Below, in pieces: positions 45,274-57,869 of a stretch of 64,000 bases of DNA (its first letter is position 1; each line of letters starts with the position of its first letter). The notes under the pieces were generated by a model that was given only the letters and a program-made list of their open reading frames with translations, was not told the origin of the DNA and searched no databases. Source of the stretch: Lineus longissimus (lineage: Eukaryota > Nemertea > Pilidiophora > Heteronemertea > Lineidae); contig NC_088319.1 of NCBI RefSeq assembly GCF_910592395.1, positions 4,652,001 to 4,716,000 on the forward strand, written 5' to 3'. The position numbers and the translations under genes are program-made.

Positions 45274-46685
45274 CTACTAGTTCGGCATGGCGGTTAAAAG
45301 TTAAGATATGACAGCTTTAAATGAAGTGAATGAAATTGTTGAAATTAGGTTTTAATACTTTACATTGTGGGAGAGATGGAAGGCTGTCTCTCTCTGTTGA
45401 TTAGACAATCTTCATAAGTAATGCGCTCATCTTGTTTATATAAACCCATTATTAACGTATAGGCGGATACAGCCTCTTTGGTATACCCTGTATATATTAT
45501 AGACAGGTTGGCAACAATGAGCGCCACTCTGAAAATCATCCTGACGGCCAGGGCAATTAAGCGGAATCTACGAAAACTGCGGAAAACTGGGAAAACTGGA
45601 AAATATGGTAAAATTGAGCGGAAACACCCTAAAACAATGCACATGAAAAGATCGCTATAGAATATGTATATGATAATTATTTGTAAAAATTGCTACGTTT
45701 GGCCTTCTCCCCCACCACAGCCGATGTGGAAATGGTCCGAGAAGAATAATGCAGATCATTTTGTCATGCATGTTGGTTGTTTTTTTTCCTAAGTCGATAA
45801 ATATATGGGTTTCAGCAAATTGATACTAATAGAACTTTTCAAAGGTTTATTGCAGATTCCGCTAAATCTGAGCCTTGGCCCGTTCCGAGTCCCACTTCGA
45901 GTCCCACTCCGACCTCATCTCCGATATTGAACTACGCACGGTTATATAATATTCAGTTAATTGACGAACGTTTTCATTGTGCCATTCCATCTGGATTTTT
46001 ACAGTAATGTTTATAATATCAAATTGGATCAGTGTATAAGATGGCTACAACGAAGTGGTTATCCAAATTGCAGTGCACGACTTAAAATACGACTTCATTA
46101 TAGACAGGTACGCCTAAAGCAGAGGTCGGTCTGAATTTGAAAGTAGTATTGTGCAGTTTCACGTAATTTATCATATATTTGTGAAAAATGTTTACCAGTT
46201 CAGTTGAATCGAAGTAATCATCAGACGACCATAATTTACCCTCAAAGTTGAAGTGTAGGTGTACACCTTATTCCTCAGTTGACTGTACGCCATGCATTCG
46301 CACGAGAATTAGGTTTTTGTTTCAACAGCTGCATAAAGTTTCATATTCGAGTCTCGGGCGCTCCGGTTAACGTCGTTGAAGAAAATTTGAGTTCTAACAA
46401 TTATGGGCGCAATGCGCGGATGATGGAGATCGTTCCATAGAACGAGTAATTCATACTAGCTGTAAATAAACCCAACACACTAAATATACTAAATATGGCT
46501 TCTTTAGCCCTGGTAGGCAACCAGTCTAGGACTAACGAAATTCCGATATCAAACAGTCCAGTGCGAGCTTGTCAGTAGGGCAAGCAACGCCGTCCTAGTG
46601 TCTAACCGGTTGCGCACGCAACAACAGCAAATTATGTCTTTATTGCAAAATAGGTTGCGAATATAAAAACCGAAATATTGGCTAC

Positions 46686-47018
46686 CTGCTTTTTCCAAAG
46701 CCGATGCCCTGTTTTCCCGCCTCTGCAAGTCCAGTCATTGTTAGCAGCATCCTTGTGAAGATGGCAGGTTTCCGTTTGATCATGGCCGTCATGGCCGTTC
46801 TGGGGGGTGGTGAAAAAGGCAACGCACATCTGAATATTCGAGCATGCCATACTACATCGAAGAATTGACTGAACTCGTAAGATTGCGAAAGTTAAATTGC
46901 TATCAGTTCTGTTAATGTCCATTGTCATGAATTGAAATGAGGAAAACACTAAACTTGCTAGAGCTCTGTCCATGTTGGTCAGGACCAGCAATAACTCCCA
47001 TATAGTCATGAATTGCAT
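46686..47018 (-). CDS. Family copy 2, exon 1 (signal peptide + PAN-like)
   Basis: This exon of 111 codons starts with a hydrophobic leader (MQFMTIWELLLVLTN) and a plausible cleavage after ALA. The cysteine-rich part has C-x3-C-x5-C (LRCSMACSNIQMC) and then CHLH and WTC, as in short PAN/apple-like domains, which bind proteins or sugars outside the cell. The donor is CAG/GTAGCC, phase 0. The intron 45274-46685 leads to exon 2. Confidence 0.8.
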
Positions 47019-47277
47019 TTACACGTAATCGAATTCTTGATTGGATTACCTGCTTTCTCCAGATATTGATTGTGTCATTGCAAACTTATACCACAGACAA
47101 AATCCTCCGGAGCAAATCTTTAAAGAAAATGGCCAAAAAAGGCTATATAAAATCTATACCGGTACAGCACCTGTATAGGGTTTGTAAAGGACAACCTATA
47201 AACTATAAGATCCCATGTGAAAAGAAATCTATATAGTATATACAGTAGTATATAGTCAGTAGTATATAGTCTATGCA

Positions 47278-47284
47278 TTTTATA
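47278..47284 (-). promoter_or_regulatory. Conserved TATA box candidate, copy 2
   Basis: TATAAAA on the minus strand lies about 260 bp upstream of the exon 1 ATG. Next to it AGTATATAGTC is duplicated relative to copies 1 and 3. Confidence 0.45.
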
Positions 47285-47577
47285 AACATAGAAACTCTAT
47301 TTAACTAAAATAACTTTTTAAATCATACATGAAAAACCTATATAGCACCTATTAAAATCCGTTTAGAATACTGTAAAGGTAATGGGTTTCTCAACAGATT
47401 TTCTTCAGAAAAATATTTGCATGTGATTGTTTCTTTCATTTTTGAATACACGATATAGCTAAAACAAATTAACTAGTGTCACCTACATCTACATGTAGGT
47501 GTCTATCCTTCACAATATTTCAGTCGACCTAACACATGCAATACAGTCAGTGTCGTCGAAAGGGCAAATGTCGTCAT

Positions 47578-48164
47578 GGGTGCACCTTAGGTGTACCAAG
47601 GACCAAGCTGGGTGTACCTTAACAGCACCGCACCCAGGATGCTCCTGGGTGCTGCTTTAAAAGGATCATTATGTGCAAACAGATTGAAATACGCGCCGAT
47701 TAAAAAACCTGTGTCCGATGTGGGGTACGCGTGCTTTTGCTCTACATCCGTAATTTTGCTCAACACTAACTGTAAACGAGGTGTCAAAATGTCAGTTCGA
47801 CATCAGTGGCAGGATCTAGGGGTCATTGCGCACACGTGTTCTATGAACGGATGTATGTATGGATGGGAGAATCATCTCATACAGCATACTTAATGACATA
47901 GTAAATAGTATTATGTTCTTAAAAATACTTTTTCTTTATTTCTTACCACCATCTGTCATACATGTATATTTATACACTTTTTAAGCGAAAAATAGAGCAA
48001 ATGTTCGACACGAGATTTTGTGACTTGCTACAAGACAAACATACCATTTTCAACCTTGGACACAGATTTTTAATCGGCGCGAATTTCACACTGGGTGGAC
48101 ATAAGAATCTTAAGTGAAGTTAAGGTACACCAAGATTGGTCCTGGGTGCACTTAAGGTGCACCC
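47578..48164. mobile_element. Foldback/MITE-like element, unit 2
   Basis: It is the same element as 8941-9532, with both inverted ends and the hairpin near the right end conserved. Confidence 0.6.
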
Positions 48165-48719
48165 AGGACCAACGATTGTTGGGCATTATTCAAGACATGT
48201 GGAACTTGTGGTTTTTAGGAGTCATTACGATACGTGCTAATTGCGAAGGGTACACAGTATACGCAGTTTTCTTAAACACCTCGATCAAAATAGGGGCTGT
48301 AGCTGGATGCAATGCCAACAATGACATGGAATTCTTGATTTTCAGGAATTCAGGATTTTCGCGGCAGAATGCTTTCGCGATCATGACCTACTCGCGAAAT
48401 TTGTGAAAACCTCCTAAACGCGAAATTTTCTGTTAAGATAAGGATATTTCGGCAATGGATCAATGACGATTTGAATGTCGAAGGGACATTCTGAAATACA
48501 TTGCTATCACAAATCATAGTTAGCCTCTTTCTGTTTGCGGAACTGAGAGTTTTTGGAAACTCAACCAAGAGCCTCCTGGGTTATGTTAAAATGCAGAATT
48601 TTGCATGGCACGAGCGTACATGTATATCTCAAATGCATTTGTGTACAAATTACATTATTTAAGACTGCAGTCAGACTGACCCCAAACATTCGTCGGTCAA
48701 ATGCCAGACACATCAACTG

Positions 48720-48915
48720 AAACCAAGGCGTCGGTGTCGATTGTTGCGTTACAGCCCCCTACTACCAGAATTATGACTTGCTTTGGGAGAGACTGCATAG
48801 TAGCCATGAAATATTCGGAAAAGCCATTCATCCTGTCCTTGGATCCATTGCTTGTTGGAGCGTAGATCTGGACAACTGACAGGTTGAATGGTTTTGCGCT
48901 GATCCTCACAGTCAT
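48720..48915 (-). mobile_element. RTE central endonuclease piece
   Basis: SAKPFNLSVVQIYAPTS and the VVGGCNA block are present. It joins directly to sequence that in other units lies about 7 kb (unit 1, including the L1) or 1.4 kb (unit 3) away, so unit 2 carries a deletion ending at about 48726. Confidence 0.7.
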
Positions 48916-49017
48916 CCATCATACGGTCGGAGACTGGTCAGTACTCTTTTTAAAATTAAATAGTAAAAGTAACTAATTGTAGTTATGTTTTACTACTCTG
49001 GTACATGTAGTTGCTAT

Positions 49018-49151
49018 TGCACTGACTGTGAAATTATTTGTTTTAACTATCAAAATGGTAATTCTTAACCATTTTAATGGTAGTTTTACCACCCTTTTTT
49101 GTTGGAACAACTTAATATTGGTTAGTTTTTAGCTATTTCACAGTTGGTGCA
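49018..49151. mobile_element. MITE in the RTE remnant, third copy
   Basis: It has the same ends and the same insertion point as 441-574. Confidence 0.6.
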
Positions 49152-49274
49152 ATAGGAGCTACCAGTTAGTTGCTTTTAGAACTGCTGGAGCGGTGTCCTT
49201 ACGAACCAAACCTGCCGTTCCATGCCCACGCTAGGAATGTTGACCACTCAAGAAGAGTCTGGAGTCCGGTATGG

Positions 49275-49650
49275 ATTTCGTTGTTTTCCTTTTCATGTTG
49301 ATTCACGAGCTGGGTAACTCCTTGCAGAGCCCATCTCCACTACAGGAGTCGATAGATGGCCAAGGGCTGGACAATGAGCTCATCAGCTCTGAAGATGGAG
49401 ATTGGTTTTAGTTCCATCTTGGTGTCTGGCCACCCTCCACACCAAAGTCAAAGACTCTGGTTGGGGTACCGGTTTAGTCGCCGATTGTCCGACTCTGAGC
49501 AGGTTGCACTGGTCTGCAGATTTGCCAGTGGCAAACTGGTCTCCATTGGCCGGACCTGACAGAATCGCAAGCCATACAATTTAAAAAAGTCCAATGAGTA
49601 GAGTTGAGCTAAACGATGTGATTCCATGGGACCCTCAATCGGGAATGGAG
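49275..49650 (-). mobile_element. 5' part of the RTE remnant
   Basis: It matches 700-1070, with an extra ~7-bp change near 49540 that disrupts the open frames seen elsewhere. This supports a non-coding or decayed state. Confidence 0.4.
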
Positions 49651-49943
49651 TGATGACATGAGATACCAGACGCTAGCTAACCTGACCATATATACATGAA
49701 TGAACGCGGACGTCGAAAGGCTTCGATCGAATCTAAATCACACTTCAACTTACTGGCAAATGTCTTCTATCTCACCTATTATTCATGCTCATCAAGTGAT
49801 CCCAGGACGCTTGAAAGCCTCGCGATTAAATGATGACCAGAACCACAGGATTAATGATAACATTACAGCAAATCATGCATCTAGCCAACATTGAGAAGTA
49901 GTCTAAAATAGACATAAAAAATACAAACACAACGATCAAAAGA

Positions 49944-50180
49944 TTTGCATGAACTCCGACTCGGTGACGATCATCAACCTGAGATCGTTGAAACGTGGTC
50001 AGAAGCTCCGACTCGGTGACTGCACTCGACCAGCGATCGTTGAAACACGATCGTGAGCATGAACTCTAACTCGGTGATGACGGCGACCAGACATCTTTGC
50101 AATGAGGACGTAAACTCCGATTCGATGAAGATGATCGACCAGATATCTTTGCAACGCGATGGTGAACTCAATTGATCGAC
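49944..50180. repeat. Degenerate ~55-bp tandem repeat
   Basis: It corresponds to 4150-4400, with four or more CTCCGACTCGGTGA-type units. Confidence 0.75.
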
Positions 50181-51101
50181 GACAAAATTGCACTGGGTCA
50201 CACAATCCAGTGAAGAAGTGGAAAATGTCCCCCTGGAAAAGGTCTCCGGCCGTATTGTATTCTGATGGATTGTACTATATGGTCCATAGAGGCCATGACC
50301 GTCAATAAAAGAAGATGCAAGCTGAAACCTCCGAATAACGCTTTCTTTCACTTTCAATTTCAAACTATTGCGTTGTATTGCAATAACAGTTTAGTGTTCG
50401 AACTGACTCTATCCAGACTCTCATTTGAAAGATGATCTTTCAAATACGGCGACCGTCATTCAAATGAGAGTCATCGACTTGCTCATAGTGTTTTCATATC
50501 GTTCTGACCAAGGGCACTTAGTTGAACTCCGGAATGTGACCCCCTCACATTTATTAAAAGATAGTGGTGTTGCACAAAACTAAATTACTAAACATCCTTT
50601 GCCAACATCCAATGCCCCTTTAGGGTGACAACTAAACCCGGTCAACTAGCTGCCCAAGGCTGTGGAACATTACTATAATTTTGGTGATCACACTATTACA
50701 ATTCAGTGATAAGAGAATAGCCAAGTAAATATGGCCAGATCTAAAAGAATCCGAAATACACTTTACTGCATGTGTAATTTCCCTCAATATACTTATTGCG
50801 ACAATCACATCTCCCAAAATATCAATGAATTTATTGATGCAACACGGCAATGACTTACGGTGGAGAGTGAAATGCTGCGATGTCTGTTTCGATCTTGCGT
50901 AGAAGGATTTAGACAAAGATTCTCGTGGGCATGTTCCGAAATATGAACGGTAGTAATGAATTATTAGACATTGTAGCAGTCGGAAATATTGCATCCACAG
51001 CTGTGCCGTATCCGTCTCACCTTAATTTCTTAATCAGCCACTGTGAAATTTGTTCGTGCAGCTCAGCTTTATAAACAATATAAGTCCACCCGAGTACTTT
51101 G

Positions 51102-52205
51102 TTACAGAGTAAATACCTTTGCGGTCATTTGCTTACCAGTATCGAATTTGGGCCAGGCAAATAATCGTTCATTCGCACCGACTATTAACCAATGGTTGGA
51201 GACAAAAGGGTCACGTAAGGTCATCAATAACGTATTCTTAGCTTCCACCTCGGATTCATCCAGGCATGGCCCCAATTGCAACCTAAACAGAAATAGAGAG
51301 TGATTCTTAGGATTCAGCCTAAAGCTCTCCTTAGGAAGCTTACTTAAAAATATGGTAACGAACTTCGCCCGATGAACCTCAACGACGACATTATATGATC
51401 CTAGCAAAGACAGAATTGCGGAGTCTCCGAATTTTCTCAACAAATCATCACGTAAGATAATCGACGTGGATTTATTATACTCGTACGGTTTTTCTAAGAT
51501 GGTGATGGAGTGTGTTCTAGCTGATGATTTATAGAGATAACCATTCAAATCACATCGGATATCCTCTAACATGATTTTATCCATATCAGATAATAAAGCG
51601 CTTTCGGCTTCGGGCACAAGAGAGTAGTTTATCTCTTTTAGGCTTTTGACATACCGAAGTTTAAGAACAAACCCTACGTTTACTATTTTATACCAATTTA
51701 ACCAAGACATAAACAGGTCTTTTCCCCTGTTTTTGTACTGCTGAAATTTGCATCGAAAGGTCAACTCTAAGAAAACATTCTCACCACATGAAACCATTTT
51801 GAAATATTTGAACCTCGAATTCTTTGGACCGACGCTTTTCTCAAGTTCACCATACGGTAGAATCAACTCTCGGCAATTGCTACTTCCAATCAAATCGAAT
51901 TGAAATGCTCGCAACTTTTCAGCGACATATTTCCGTCTACGACGAGTACTAACACCAATGACATCATTGCCATATTCGCCAGCAATGTATGTGAGCTCGT
52001 TAAAATGAAAATGATACGTCAGTTTAAAATCTCCGCTGATATCATCTTGGCTGTAGACGTAGACGTTACGATAAGTACTCAAGGAGTAATGAAAAAGAGC
52101 CACTGTGACTATGACACTTAGCCCTGTGTGGTAAAATACCGATGCCGCCCACGGTGGGAACTGGCCATAGATCCTTACATCACGGTACGACCGATAGGTG
52201 CCCCT
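51102..52205 (-). CDS. Family copy 3, exon 2 (intact)
   Basis: The frame is open for 367 residues from the CTAGCAG acceptor (phase 0) to TAA at 51102. Together with exon 1 it gives a 478-residue secreted or extracellular protein, the only complete member in the window. Near its start GLSVIVTVALFHYS is hydrophobic. The rest alternates strand-like segments (NVYVYSQ, LTYHFHFNELTYIAGEYGND, FDLIGSSNCRELILPYGEL, YKIVNVGFVLKL, THSITILEKPYEYN, HWLIVGANERLFAWPKF). I recognise no known domain, and few cysteines remain. Compared with copy 2, roughly half of the base changes in the last 230 bp are silent, which suggests constraint. The poly(A) signal candidate is at 50830-50835. Confidence 0.88.
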   Translation of the reverse strand, partial: RGTYRSYRDVRIYGQFPPWAASVFYHTGLSVIVTVALFHYSLSTYRNVYVYSQDDISGDFKLTYHFHFNELTYIAGEYGNDVIGVSTRRRRKYVAEKLRAFQFDLIGSSNCRELILPYGELEKSVGPKNSRFKYFKMVSCGENVFLELTFRCKFQQYKNRGKDLFMSWLNWYKIVNVGFVLKLRYVKSLKEINYSLVPEAESALLSDMDKIMLEDIRCDLNGYLYKSSARTHSITILEKPYEYNKSTSIILRDDLLRKFGDSAILSLLGSYNVVVEVHRAKFVTIFLSKLPKESFRLNPKNHSLFLFRLQLGPCLDESEVEAKNTLLMTLRDPFVSNHWLIVGANERLFAWPKFDTGKQMTAKVFTL

Positions 52206-53332
52206 CTGCTAGTTCGGCGTGGCGGTTAAAAGTTAAGATATGACAACGAAGTGGATGAAATTGTTGAAATTAGGTTTTAATACATTACATTGTGGGAGAG
52301 ATGGAAGGCTGTCTCTCTCTGTTGATTAGACAATCTTCATAAGTAATGCGCTCATCTTGTTTATATAAACCCATTATTAACGTATAGGCGGATACAGCCT
52401 CTTTGGTATACCCTGTATATATTATAGACAGGTTGGGTCTTTTTTTTCTAAGTCGATTAATATAGGGGTTTCAGCAAATTGATACTAATGGAACTTTTCA
52501 AATGTTTATTGCAGATTCCGCTAAATCGGAGCCTTGTCCCGTTCCGAGTCCCACTCCGACTTCATCTCCGATATTGAATTACGTACGGTTATCTAATATT
52601 CAGTTAATCGACGAACGTTTTCATTATGCCATTCCATCTGGATTTTTACAGTAATGTTTATAATGTCAAATTGGATCAGTGTATAAGATGGCTACAACGA
52701 AGTGGTTATCCAAATTGCAGTGCACGACTTGAAATACGACTTTATTATAGACAGGTACGCCTAAAACACAGGTCGGTCTGAATTCGAAAGTGGTATTGTG
52801 CATTTTCACGTAATTTATCATATATTTGTGAGAAATGTTTACCAGTTCAGTTGAATCGAAGTAATTATCAGACGACCATAATTTACTCTCAAAGTTGAAG
52901 TGTAGGTGTACACCTTATTCCTCAGTTGACTGTACGCCATGCATTCGCACGAGAATTAGGTTTTTGTTTCAACAGCTGCATAAAGTTGCATATTCCAGTC
53001 TCGGGCGACCGGTTAACGTCGTTGAAGAAATTTTGAGTTCTAGCAATTATGGGCGCAATGCGCGGATGATGGAGATCGTTCCATAGAACGAGTCATTCAT
53101 ACTAACTGTAATTAAACGCAACACACTAAATATACTAAATATGGCTTCTTTAGCCCTGGTAGGCAACCAGTCTAGGACTAACGAAATTCCGATATCAAAC
53201 AGTCGAGCGCGAGCTTGTCAGTAGGGCAAGCAACGCCGTCCTAGTGTCTAACCAGTTGCGCACGCAACAACAACAAATTATGTCTTTATTGCAAAATAGG
53301 TTGCGAATATAAAAACCGAAAATATTGGCTAC

Positions 53333-53665
53333 CTGCTTTTTCCAAAGCCGATGCCCTGTTTTCCCGTCTCTGCAAGTCCAGTCCTTGGTAGCAGCATCCT
53401 TGTGAAGATGGCAGGTTTCCGTTTGATCATGGCGGTCATGGCCGTTCTGGGGGGTGGTGAAAAAGGCAACGCACATCCGAATATTCGAGCATGCCATACC
53501 ACATCGAAGAATTGACTGAACTCGTAAGATTGCGAAAGTTAAATTGCTATCAGTTCCGTTAATGTCCATTGCCATGAATTGAAATGAGGAAAACACTAAA
53601 CTTGCTAGAGCTCTGTCAATGTTGGTCAGGACCAGCAATAACTCCCATATAGTCATGAATTGCAT
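53333..53665 (-). CDS. Family copy 3, exon 1 (signal peptide + PAN-like)
   Basis: The exon has 111 codons from ATG at 53665 to CAG with donor GTAGCC. It encodes a signal peptide (MQFMTIWELLLVLTN...ALA), then cysteines in LRCGMACSNIRMC, CHLH and WTC. It joins exon 2 across the intron 52206-53332 in phase 0. All nine differences from copy 2 change an amino acid. The intron is about 300 bp shorter than in copy 2. Confidence 0.87.
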
Positions 53666-53915
53666 TTACACGCAATAGAATTCTTGATTGGATTACCTGC
53701 TTTCTCGAGATATTGATGGTGTCATTGTAAACTTATACCACAGACAAAATCCTCCGGAGCAAATCTTTAAAGAAAATGGCCAAAAATGGCCAAAAAAGGC
53801 TATATAAAATCTATACCGGTATAGCACTTGTATAGGGTTTGTAAAAGACAACCTATAAACTATAAGATCCCATGTGAAAAAAAATCTTTGTAGTATATAC
53901 AGTATAGTCTATGTA

Positions 53916-53922
53916 TTTTATA
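53916..53922 (-). promoter_or_regulatory. Conserved TATA box candidate, copy 3
   Basis: TATAAAA on the minus strand lies about 255 bp upstream of the exon 1 ATG of the intact copy. Confidence 0.45.
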
Positions 53923-54215
53923 AACATAGAAATTCTATATAACTAAAATAACTTTTTAAATCATACATGAAAAACCTATATAGCACCTATTAAAATCCGT
54001 TTAGAATACTGTAAAGGTAATGGGTTTCTCAACAGATTTTCTTCAGAATTTTTTTTGCATGTGATTGTTTCTTTCATTTTTGAATACACGATATAGCTAA
54101 AACAAATTAACTAGTGTCACCTCCATCTACATGTAGATGTCTATCCTTCACAATATTTCAGTCGACCTAACACATGCAATACAGCCAGTGTCGTCAAAAG
54201 GGCAAATGTCGTCAT

Positions 54216-54789
54216 GGGTGCACCTTAGGTGTACCAAGGACCAAGCTGGGTCTACCTTAACAGCACCGCACCCAGGATGCTCCTGGGTGCTGCTTTAAAA
54301 GGATCATTATGTGCAAACAGATTGAAATACGCGCCGATTAAAAAACCTGTGTCCGATGTGGGGTACGCGTGCTTTTGCTCTACATCCGTAATTTTGCTCA
54401 ACACTAACTGTAAACGAGATGTCAAAATGTCAGTTCGACATCAGTGGCAGGATCTAGGGGTCATTGCGCACACGTGTGCTATGAACGGATGTATGTATGG
54501 ATGGGGGAATCATCTCATACAGCATACCTAATGACATAGTAAGTAGTATTATGTTCTTAAAAATACCTTTTCTTTATTTCTTACCACCATCTGTAATACA
54601 TGTATATGCATACACTTTTTAAGCGAAAAATAGAGCAAATGTTCGACACGAGATGTTCTGATTTGCTACAAGACAAACATACCATTTTCAACCTTGGACA
54701 CAGGTTTTTAATCGGCGCGAATTTCACACCGGGTGCAGATAAGAAGTTAAGGTACACCAAATTGGTCCTGGGTGCACTTAAGGTGCACC
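54216..54789. mobile_element. Foldback/MITE-like element, unit 3
   Basis: It is the same element as 8941-9532. The perfect hairpin at the right end is degraded here (one arm reads GGTGCACCAAGGACC). Confidence 0.6.
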
Positions 54790-56339
54790 AAGGACCAACG
54801 ATTGTTGGGCACTATTTAAGACATGTGGAACTTGTGGTTTTTAGGAGTCATTACGATGCGTGCTAATTGCGAAGGGTACACTGTATACGCAGTTTCTTTA
54901 AACACCTCGATCAAAATAGGGGCTGTAGCTGGATGCAATGCCAACAATGACATGTAATTCTTGCCGAAAAGGAAAGGATTTTCGCGGCAGAATGCTTTCG
55001 CGATCATGACCTACTCGAGAAATTTGTGAAAACCACCTTAACGCGAAATTTTTTGTTAAGACAAGCATATTTCGGCGATGGATCAATGACGATTTGATTG
55101 TCGAAGGGACATTCTGAAATACATTGCTATCACAAATCATAGTTAGCCTCTTTCTGTTTGCGGAACTGAGAGTTTTTGGAAACTCAGCCAAGAGCCTCCT
55201 TGATGATGTTAAAATGCAGAATTTTGCATGGCACGAGCGTACGTGTATATCTCAAATGCATTTGTGTACAAATTAAATTCTTTAAGACTGCAGTCAGCGC
55301 TGACCCCAAACATTTGTCGGTCAAATGCCAGACACATCAACTGAAACCACGGACGTTTAATAGAGCTTACACGTAATTCACAACAACATCTATCAAAGGT
55401 AAAATCACACAATTACCATGCGACAAGAATAATTAGGCATATCAAGCTTCGTTTGGTCAATAGTTCGCCAAAAGTAAATAAATTTCGAAGTAAGTGAGGA
55501 CGTCAGCGTCTACGTCTCAGAGCTCCGCTACAAGTGGCGCTGATCAGGAAATGGTGAATTTCGAAAATAGCATGTTTAGTCACCTCTCTGATCTGGTGTC
55601 CCTAGTTCTGCTGCGACAGACACAACCGATGCAATAGAGCCTGATATTAGCAAGACAACGTTTAATCAATAACAACACAACCAGCGTCAATAACTGTATT
55701 TGTTAAAATTGATTCAAAGAAAACAGTGGATAAACTTATTTTGCTTTGAAAATGGATATCGTGGAATAGAATCCGACCCCATACGCATGTTCACATATAA
55801 AAATGTAGTTACGTAACTATTTGTGATCCGGATCCTTGAACCTAAATAAGACTTATGCTTTTTGTCACTACGACCTGTGATCATGATTGCATGCAACAAA
55901 AATCGCTCGTTTACCATGTTTACGGTGGTCATCGTAGGTCCTTGCATTGGTCAGGAATCAGGCCAAAATCCAGAATTAAGATTTGTATAAGATTTTAAAA
56001 ATATTATTCAGTTTTGTGAACGAGTGCATGTACATTTCGTTGCAAGATTTCTTAGTTTAGATCTTAACTATATTAGGAATCTGGCAAGAATCCTCTTACG
56101 AATGTACAGTGTAGCTCGTAATAAAGGACGGTAAAATACTAGTATGTTATCTCTATCGTCTTATCAGTTGTTTAATCGGGTATAGCATAGAAACTTCTTA
56201 ACCTGTTTCCTACTTTTATCATCCTGTTTGCATTCCTGACTAGCCGGACTAGTATGGGTTATGTTTTATGAGATGCCTATAATCAAGTTGTTCACTGACA
56301 TGATAATTATGATTAGACGTAAAAAGAACTTAGAGCGTT

Positions 56340-56939
56340 TTGGCATTTATTAGGCAATTACAATTTGAAATTCAGCATTTGGAGCAGAAATATCAGTCTC
56401 AAGGGACAATTTGGGCGTGGATTGTAGCTTGTCATGAGGTTAGTAAAAGCGCCATTGGGGTATTTAAAGGACAGGCTCATGGTCAAATCCAACATCTGCT
56501 CCTGGAGAGATCCTGGTCTTAGCCATGTTGATGCTGCTCATGAACCTTTTCGTAACCATAATGTAGCCGATCTTGTTGTGTGTGTTACCACTAGGAGAAT
56601 GCCAGGTTGTCTTTCGACTGAGTTTTGGAGGCTGGAAGGTGTTGGCTATGGCGAGTTCGTGGAATCTAGCAAATTCAATTATCCGGAGGCCACTCTTGTT
56701 TGTTATCCTGAGCACAATCTCCCGACGTTGCCTTTCAATTGGTCCTAGGCGTCGGTGCCGATTTTTGCGTTACAGCCCCTGACTACCAGAATTATGTCCT
56801 GCTTTGGGAGTGACTGCATAGTAGCCATGAAATCGTCGTAAAAGCCATTCATCCTGTCCTCGGATCCATAGCTTGTTGGAGCGTAGATCTGGACAACTGA
56901 CAGGTTGAATGGTTTTGCGCTGATCCTCACAGTCATCAT
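56340..56939 (-). mobile_element. RTE central and C-terminal endonuclease
   Basis: The best-preserved copy of this part. The central block is at 56939-56745, and after a frame break 56715-56464 reads LRITNKSGLRIIEFARFHEL, then NKIGYIMVTKRFMSSINMAK and GADVGFDHEP, the order expected for the end of an RTE endonuclease (IDYIL...R...GSDH). No reverse transcriptase follows, so only the 5' half of the element was kept or duplicated. Confidence 0.75.
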
Positions 56940-57034
56940 ACGGTTGGAGACTGGTCAGTACTCTTTTTAAAATTAAATAGTAAAAGTAACTAATTATAGT
57001 TATGTTTTACTACTCTGGTACATGTAGTTGCTAT

Positions 57035-57168
57035 TCCACTGACTGTGAAATTAGTTGTTTTAACTATCAACATGGTAATTCTTAACCATTTTAATGGTAA
57101 TTTTACTACCCTTTTTTGTTGTAACAAGTAATCATTGGTTAGTTTTTAGTAATTTCACAGTTGGTGCA
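57035..57168. mobile_element. MITE in the RTE remnant, fourth copy
   Basis: It has the same position and ends as the others; the first repeat has one extra substitution (TCCACTGACTG). Confidence 0.58.
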
Positions 57169-57289
57169 ATAGGAGCTACCAATTAGTTGCTTTCAGAACT
57201 GCTGGAGCCGTGTCCTTATGAACCAAACCTGCCGTTCCATGCCCACGCTAGGAATGTTGACCACTCAAGAAGAGTCTGGAGTCCGGTAT

Positions 57290-57665
57290 GGATATCGTTG
57301 TTTTCCTTGCCATGTTGATTCACGGGCTGGGTAACTCCTTGCAGAGCCCATCTCCACTACAGGAGTCGATAGATGGCCAAGGGCTTGACAATGAGCTCAT
57401 GAGCTCTTAAGATGGATATTGGTTTTAGTTCCATCTGGGTGTCTGGCCACCCTCCACACCAAAGTCAAAGACTCTGGTTGGGGTACCGGTGTAGTAGCCG
57501 ATTGTCCGACCCTGAGCAGGTTGCACTGGTCTACAGGTTTGCCAGTGGCAGGTCATTAGCCGGACCTGACACAATCGCAAGCCATACAATTTTAAAAAAT
57601 ACAATGAGCAGAGTGGAGCTAAACGTTGCGATTTCATGGGACCCTCAATCGGGAATGGTGTTATA
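57290..57665 (-). mobile_element. 5' part of the RTE remnant
   Basis: It is nearly identical to 700-1070 at the window start, as part of the recent duplication of 1-2150. Confidence 0.42.
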
Positions 57666-57869
57666 AAATAAGATAGCAGACGCTAGCTGACCTGACCATA
57701 TATACATGAATGAACGCGGACGTCGGAAGGCTTCGATCGAATCTAAATCACACTTCAACTTACTTGCAAGTGGCTTCTATCTCACCAATTAATCATGCTC
57801 ATCAAGTGATCCCAGGAGGCTAGAAAGCCTCGGGATTAAATTATGATCAGAACCACAGGATTAATGATA

